Assembly (NCBI GenBank): GCA_022559845.1
Contig: CM040117.1
Location: 16,702,856-16,766,855 of the forward strand
DNA: 64,000 nucleotides
From: Amorphophallus konjac
Taxonomy: Eukaryota; Streptophyta; Magnoliopsida; Alismatales; Araceae
Reading direction: 5' to 3'
Below, piece by piece: positions 41,401 to 47,400 of this stretch (within the stretch, counting starts at the first letter, position 1; every line of letters starts with the position of its first letter). The notes beneath the pieces are model-generated. The model did not search any database, was not told the origin of the DNA, and saw only the letters and a program-made list of their open reading frames with translations. The position numbers and the translations under genes were made by a program.

Positions 41401-44400
41401 TTTCAAGTTCTCCACATTTTCATAAGCACTTTGCTTTTCCACTTCCAAACATCCTATCTCTTCTTCGTACAAAGTTATTCTAGATTGAAAGTCCTCTTTT
41501 TCTTCTTTAAATTTTTCGATTTTCATTTCAAAGAAGCTACATCTATCACAAGGATTTTTAGAACTAATCAAATCGTGAAATTTCTTTTTTAGATTCTTGA
41601 CATCATTTTTAGACCTCTTGTACTTCTGATATAAGTCCGCATAAGCTAACTGCCAATGCTCAGCAGTGAGGTTCTCAGTGTCGGAACATACCTCAAAAAT
41701 TTCTTCATCCGCCATCAAACATAAATTCTGGACCAGCTCGTCCAGCTCATCCTTCTCGCCTTCGGATTTTGAGCTATTCGTGTCCTCGTCGCTCTAGGTT
41801 GCTTTCATTGCTTTCGGCTTCTTTCCTTTGTTTTTCTTCAACTTTTTCTGGAGCTCGGGCATTGACCCCTCATGTGGCCAGCTTTCTTGCACTCGTAGCA
41901 TATAATCTCTTCTTTCTTGCTCGTCTCCCCTTTCGTGTTGGCATTTCTTCTCAAGAATTTTCTGGGAAAGTTTCCTTCTCTTCTTGCTCTTATGAAATAT
42001 TTCCTAGCTCTCCTTGTGATGAGAGCCATTAGCTCTTCTTCTTCGCTATCGATGCTAGATCTTGCATCACTTTCTTCCGACGATGCTGGATATGCATTCA
42101 ACGCAATCGTCGTCTTCTTCTTGTTCTCCTCATCAGTCCTCTTGATATTGATCTCGTATGTCATTAGAGATCCAATCAACTCATCCACAGTGAGAGTGGT
42201 GAGATCCTTGGAATTCTCTATGACAGTGGCCTTTGTGTGCCACTGAGGTGAGAGGGAACGCAACACCTTTCTTACCAAATCCTGGTTGGAGTAATCCTTG
42301 CCCTACCCCTTTAATTCATTTGTTATCTCGCTCAGCCTAGCATACATATCTGAAATCGTCACTTCAGGCTTCATGGCGAACAATTCGTAATCTCGAATCA
42401 GCAGGTTTGCTTTCGTCTCCTTACCTCCGATGTCCCTTCATAAATGAGCTTCAATTTGTTCCACATCTCCTGCCCAGATGAACACATAGAAACACGTGAA
42501 TATTCATTAGGGTGTATTACGCATTGAATAATGTTCATGGCTTATAATTAGCACAAGATTTTTGATATGTTCATCCTCCCATTCATCCTCATTCTCAGGT
42601 AATACATAAGGACCTTTGGACACTACTTTCCACACCTCAAATTCCTGTGCCCTCAGGAACACAGTCATCCTATTCTTCCAATATGGGTAAGTAGACCCAT
42701 CAAAGTAAGGTGGTCGATGTATTGAATGTCTCTCGGGGACCATTCCCTTGTTAGCCATAGCAACATATCTTTCCTCTACAATCGCAAGATTGTCCTAAAA
42801 ATCAGAGACCCGCTCTGATACCAGATTGTTGTCCCTAGAAGTACGCGAGGACAAGAAGGGGGGGTTGAATTATCCCCGTCAAACGCAATGGTAGTTTTAA
42901 AATATACGCAGCAGAGGAAATGAAATTTACGCTCTACACGAACAAGTTCTCTCGAACTCTCTGCTCTCACACGACCAGGATAAACAATATAACCAAGCAA
43001 ACCACAAACACACAGAGCGAGACAGATTCTTTAGGTGGTTCGGGACCACGACGGGCTCCCTACGTCCACCCCTCATCGAATCGGTGAGGATCCACTCGCT
43101 TCGAACTGAAGCGCACGGAGCTTACGCTCCAAATACACGGAGATGTCATCTCCCACACGATCCGACAGCGGATCTACACACACACACACGCTGCTCCAGT
43201 TGCAGCACTCTCCACACCCACAACCGTGCACAGACGGTTCAACACACAAATGTTCGGAGTTCAGAAAACAAGAAAATATTCAATACAAGCTCAAAAACTG
43301 AATAGAAATCATCAGAATATGTAAGAGGATTGTAGAAATGTTTTCTTGTACGTGAATGGCCCGGAGATGATCTTCCTTGAAGCTTCCAAGGTGAGGGGGT
43401 CGAACTTCAACAGATCCGAAGCCGCACGAACACGTCGCTGCAGATTTAACTTCTTTGGCACATGGAATCTTGATGGAAATGGATGTAGCTCTGATCTCTT
43501 CACTTCAGAACGTCCCTACAAGAGAGAAAACTCATGAAACACTTCAAGAAACGTTCTCCCTCTCTCCCCTGCGGCCAAGCCCTCTTCCTTCTTCTATTTC
43601 TTGTTCTACAAGAGCTGAAATCGCAGGATATATATATGCCCACAATAAGATGAACAAAAGACCACAAAGCCCATGCCCAAACCTCCATACCAAACCTTGT
43701 AAAACATGTCCTAGTATGTGTATGATAACCCTAGGGGCAAGGGGGTCAAATATGAACTCAAATGGATTGGGCCAAGTGGGTTTCGAACACACTTTAACGG
43801 GAACGCACGCCGTAATCGGTCGACCGAAATTGGCCGTCCGTCAACCAAACTGTAACAATTTTCAGACAGGCGAGCGCTGGCTATTTCGGTCAACCGAAGG
43901 CCCGTGGCCGGTTGACCGAACTCTGAGACAATTTTTGTCTGGCCAATCTTAGCTAAATTGGTCGACCGAAGTCTTGATGTTGGTCGACCGAAAATTGTGC
44001 AGAAGCAGAAATCAAGGGAAAATAGTAAGAAAACAAGCTCAATAGTCCCAAGATAAATATCCATGAAACACACTCATGAAAACATTACGAACACATGAAT
44101 GATATGCATGAAAGCCCTTTGAAAACTTAAATATCACAACTAAACATTAAGAACTTATAGCTATGAATTTGTACAAAATGAATGAGCATCATGATACCAA
44201 ATTTTTACCAAGGTTGTTGTGAAAATCTTACATGAGTATGAACCTTGAAAAACCCGCGCAGAAAACCATTTGAGAATGATTCTTCTGTTTACACAAATCA
44301 CACCTTTGAATCTAATGATCAGTGTTAAACCAATTCATTTACCATAAATCAATTCCACAAGATCAAGCACATAAGAACCCAATTCAAAATAGAAACTGAA

Positions 44401-47400
44401 AAAGAAAGCCAACAGAAGTCGACTTGGCTTCATCAGAAGTCGACTTTGCTTCAACAGAAGTTACTTCAATGATAAATTTTAGACATGTAAGGCCTCACCT
44501 GATTTTTCTGAAGAATATACATGACGTTTACTACTTGTTTGAATAGTGGATTGCAGGGTATAAATGATGTCCACCATGTAATTTGATTCTGCAAAACAAG
44601 ATAATCAAGATATGAACACCTTGGTTAGCATTTTTCATGAACATTCTCAATGACACATACACACAAGATTTGTCATCATTGAAACTTATCTATCAAAATC
44701 AACTAGGGGATCTAACAATAAACACAAGAAATAAGAGTGTCCTTGGCATGAGACTCCCTCCTAAAGATCCAATTGTTCCACTCTCCCTACGACGTCCATA
44801 GAGTAGCAAGAAGGATGAGTCACCACACCGTCCTGTCACTCTTGACTGGCCAAAGCCTCTTCCAATGCACAAGCAGGAGATGGACATCAGAGTGTCGGCC
44901 GATGACACAGTGGGTCCTCCTAGCAACCCCCCGTGAGTAGGAACAACCTACAAACAAGTGATCCAGGGTCTTGTCGGCCTCCCTACAAAGATAATAGTTC
45001 GGCTGAATGTCTGGCAGGAGCCGACACAACCTGTCCTGGGTCAGTAGTCGCCTATGAGAGTTCCTCCAATACAAGAGCTTGACCTTCAACGGGCTCTTCG
45101 GTCTCCACACCTGATCATGCAGGTTATGACGAACTCCTCCATCAGAAATGGCACCATAAGCAAAGTTGACCGAGTTGGACCTTTCCTTATCCCACCTCTA
45201 GACCCACTCATCCTCACTGTCAGGATGAGGATGAAAGGGTATGAGGAAGGAAAGAAGGTCCTCAAGCTGCAAAACCTCCTCGTACCTCAAGTCCCTCCTG
45301 AAAAATGGTGCCCAGGCCTCTCCCGATAGGAGGGAGTCAAAAGGTTGGGAGATTGCTCTGTGGGGGTTCGCTGTAGTTGCAAAGAGGTAAGGGAGCAAAA
45401 CCTCCGAAGGGAAGTCTCTGCACCATCTATCCTTCCAGAAAAGGCTCCTGTTGTCTTTCCCCAGACGGACCCGGACACTGGAGACGATAATGCCTCTGCC
45501 CAAGAGGATATCCCGTCAAAGAGAAGTCCTATGACGGGGAGTAGGGTCCAAGTCTCAAACTCTCCTCTTGACGAAGTACCTTTGCCTGGTCACTTGAGCC
45601 TACAAGGGCCACAACCCCTCCTTTCCACACCCCACCCTCCAAAGCCATTTACATAATAGAGCCAAGTTGAAGTCCCTTACATTCTTGATCCCCAACCCTC
45701 CCTGCTCCTTGCTTCTGGCCAGTCTATCCCATGCAATATCATGCCACCCTATGTATCTCCCCCCACTGTCGTGCCATAAGAACTTGCACTAAATAGAGTT
45801 GATCTTTGCCACTATCTTCGGAATACGGAACATCGAAAGAAAATAAGAAGGGAGACTATCCAACACAGATCTACACAGAACGAATCTACCCCCATACGAA
45901 AGTGCTCTAGCCTTCAACCCAGCCAACTTGGACTCGTACCTCTGAATGATGGGCAGCCAATCAACACACCGAATAGAACCTGGTGTAAGAGGGAGACCCA
46001 AGTAGGAGATTGGGAACTCACCAATCTTACATGCCAACAAATTGGCTGCCCCTCGAAGAGGCCTGTCCTCCAAGTTCACCCCAACAAGAAGACTATTGTT
46101 GAAGTTAACTTTCTGCCCAGTGACCTTCAAAAGTTCTAGCAAGAGTCTCGCCATGAGAGGATGCTACTCACACTCATCAAGGAACAAGATAGTATCATCC
46201 GCATACTGCAAGTGAGTAAGAGAGGGGTCACCACTAACCACCTAGGAGCTTCTGATTAAGCCAGCAACCTCAGCCCTCTAGCACACCCTGCACAGAACAC
46301 TAATCACAAGCACAAAGAGGAGAGGAGACATTAGGTCCCCCTGGCGAAGACCCCTACCACTGTGGAAAGCAGGGGTCAACCTCCCATTGATGAGGACTGC
46401 AAAGACAGAAGAAGAGATACATGCCCTTACCCAGTCAATCCACTTGTCTCCAAAGCCCATCCTATCTATCCAGCACATCAAAGAGACAGCCAATTAAACC
46501 TATCATAGGTCTTCTCAAAATCCAACTTCAGAACCACCTCTTTCCTCCTCTGGCTCTTCGTAGCAAACAAACACTCATGCACTACCAAGAAGTTTTCTAG
46601 AATATGCCTCCCCTTATTGAAAGCTCCTTGGAAGTGACTGACCAACCTGTCCATAATAGTGACCAATCTCGCTGCAAGTACCTTGGTGATGATCTTGTAA
46701 GTACCATTCAACAAACTAATAGGCCTAAAGTATGGAAATTTAAGAGCACCCACTTTCTTGGGGATAAGCACTAGGAGAATTTTGTTGATACCCTTTAAGT
46801 GCGCCCTCCCCTCCTGAAACTCCCTCACAGTTGTCAGAAGATCAACTTTGATGACCTCCAAGCAATGCTGAAAGAAGGCCAGAGGGAAGTCATTTGGATC
46901 TGGAGCTCTATCGCTTGCAAGGGAGAAGACCGCTTGGTGGATCTCTGCCTCCGAAAAGGGCTTAGAGATAGCATCCCTCTCCTCAGGGGAGAGGCGTGGG
47001 AGCAGGTCAGCTGCAATCCTCAGCCTACAGAACGTATCCTCGGTGAACAGTCTGGAATAGAACTCTTTCGCCTGGACCTTAATCTCCTCAACTGAAGTGA
47101 AGGAGAGCTCCCTCACCTTGATACAAGAGATGGAGTTGACCCTCCTCCTCCCATAAGCAATATGCTGAAAGTAAGTTGTGTTCCTGTCCCCCTCTTTAAT
47201 CCATCTGTCTCTGGACCTCTGCCTTTAGTAGATCTCTTCTTTAGCTAGTATCTCATTAAATTGCTCCTTCAAGGAATCTCTAAGTTGCCTGTCCTCGTCA
47301 TCCATAAGGTCTATCTCCTCCAAACAATCAAGTCCCTTGAGTTGCTGAAGAATCCTTTTTTTCACTGTCTTCCCAGGAAAGGTTTTATCAGCACCCCAAG

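Larger units (their letters stand above)
34250..44717 (-). mobile_element. SIRE-like Ty1/copia element inside L1 B
   Basis: LTRs 34250-36237 and 42827-44717. Flanking bases ACAAA (34245-34249) and ATAAA (44718-44722) are a duplication with one C/T change. On the minus strand it has a PBS, gag, a long coiled-coil region, protease, integrase, RT and RNase H (the Ty1/copia order), then about 1.6 kb without clear coding before the polypurine tract. LTRs near 2 kb, the long gag extension and the long 3' spacer suggest the SIRE/Maximus lineage. The coding region is broken by many shifts. Confidence 0.9.

Noticed and set aside
41114..42246. Long + strand ORFs opposite the copia gag
   Set aside because: Shadows of the minus-strand gag/coiled-coil coding; no family features.
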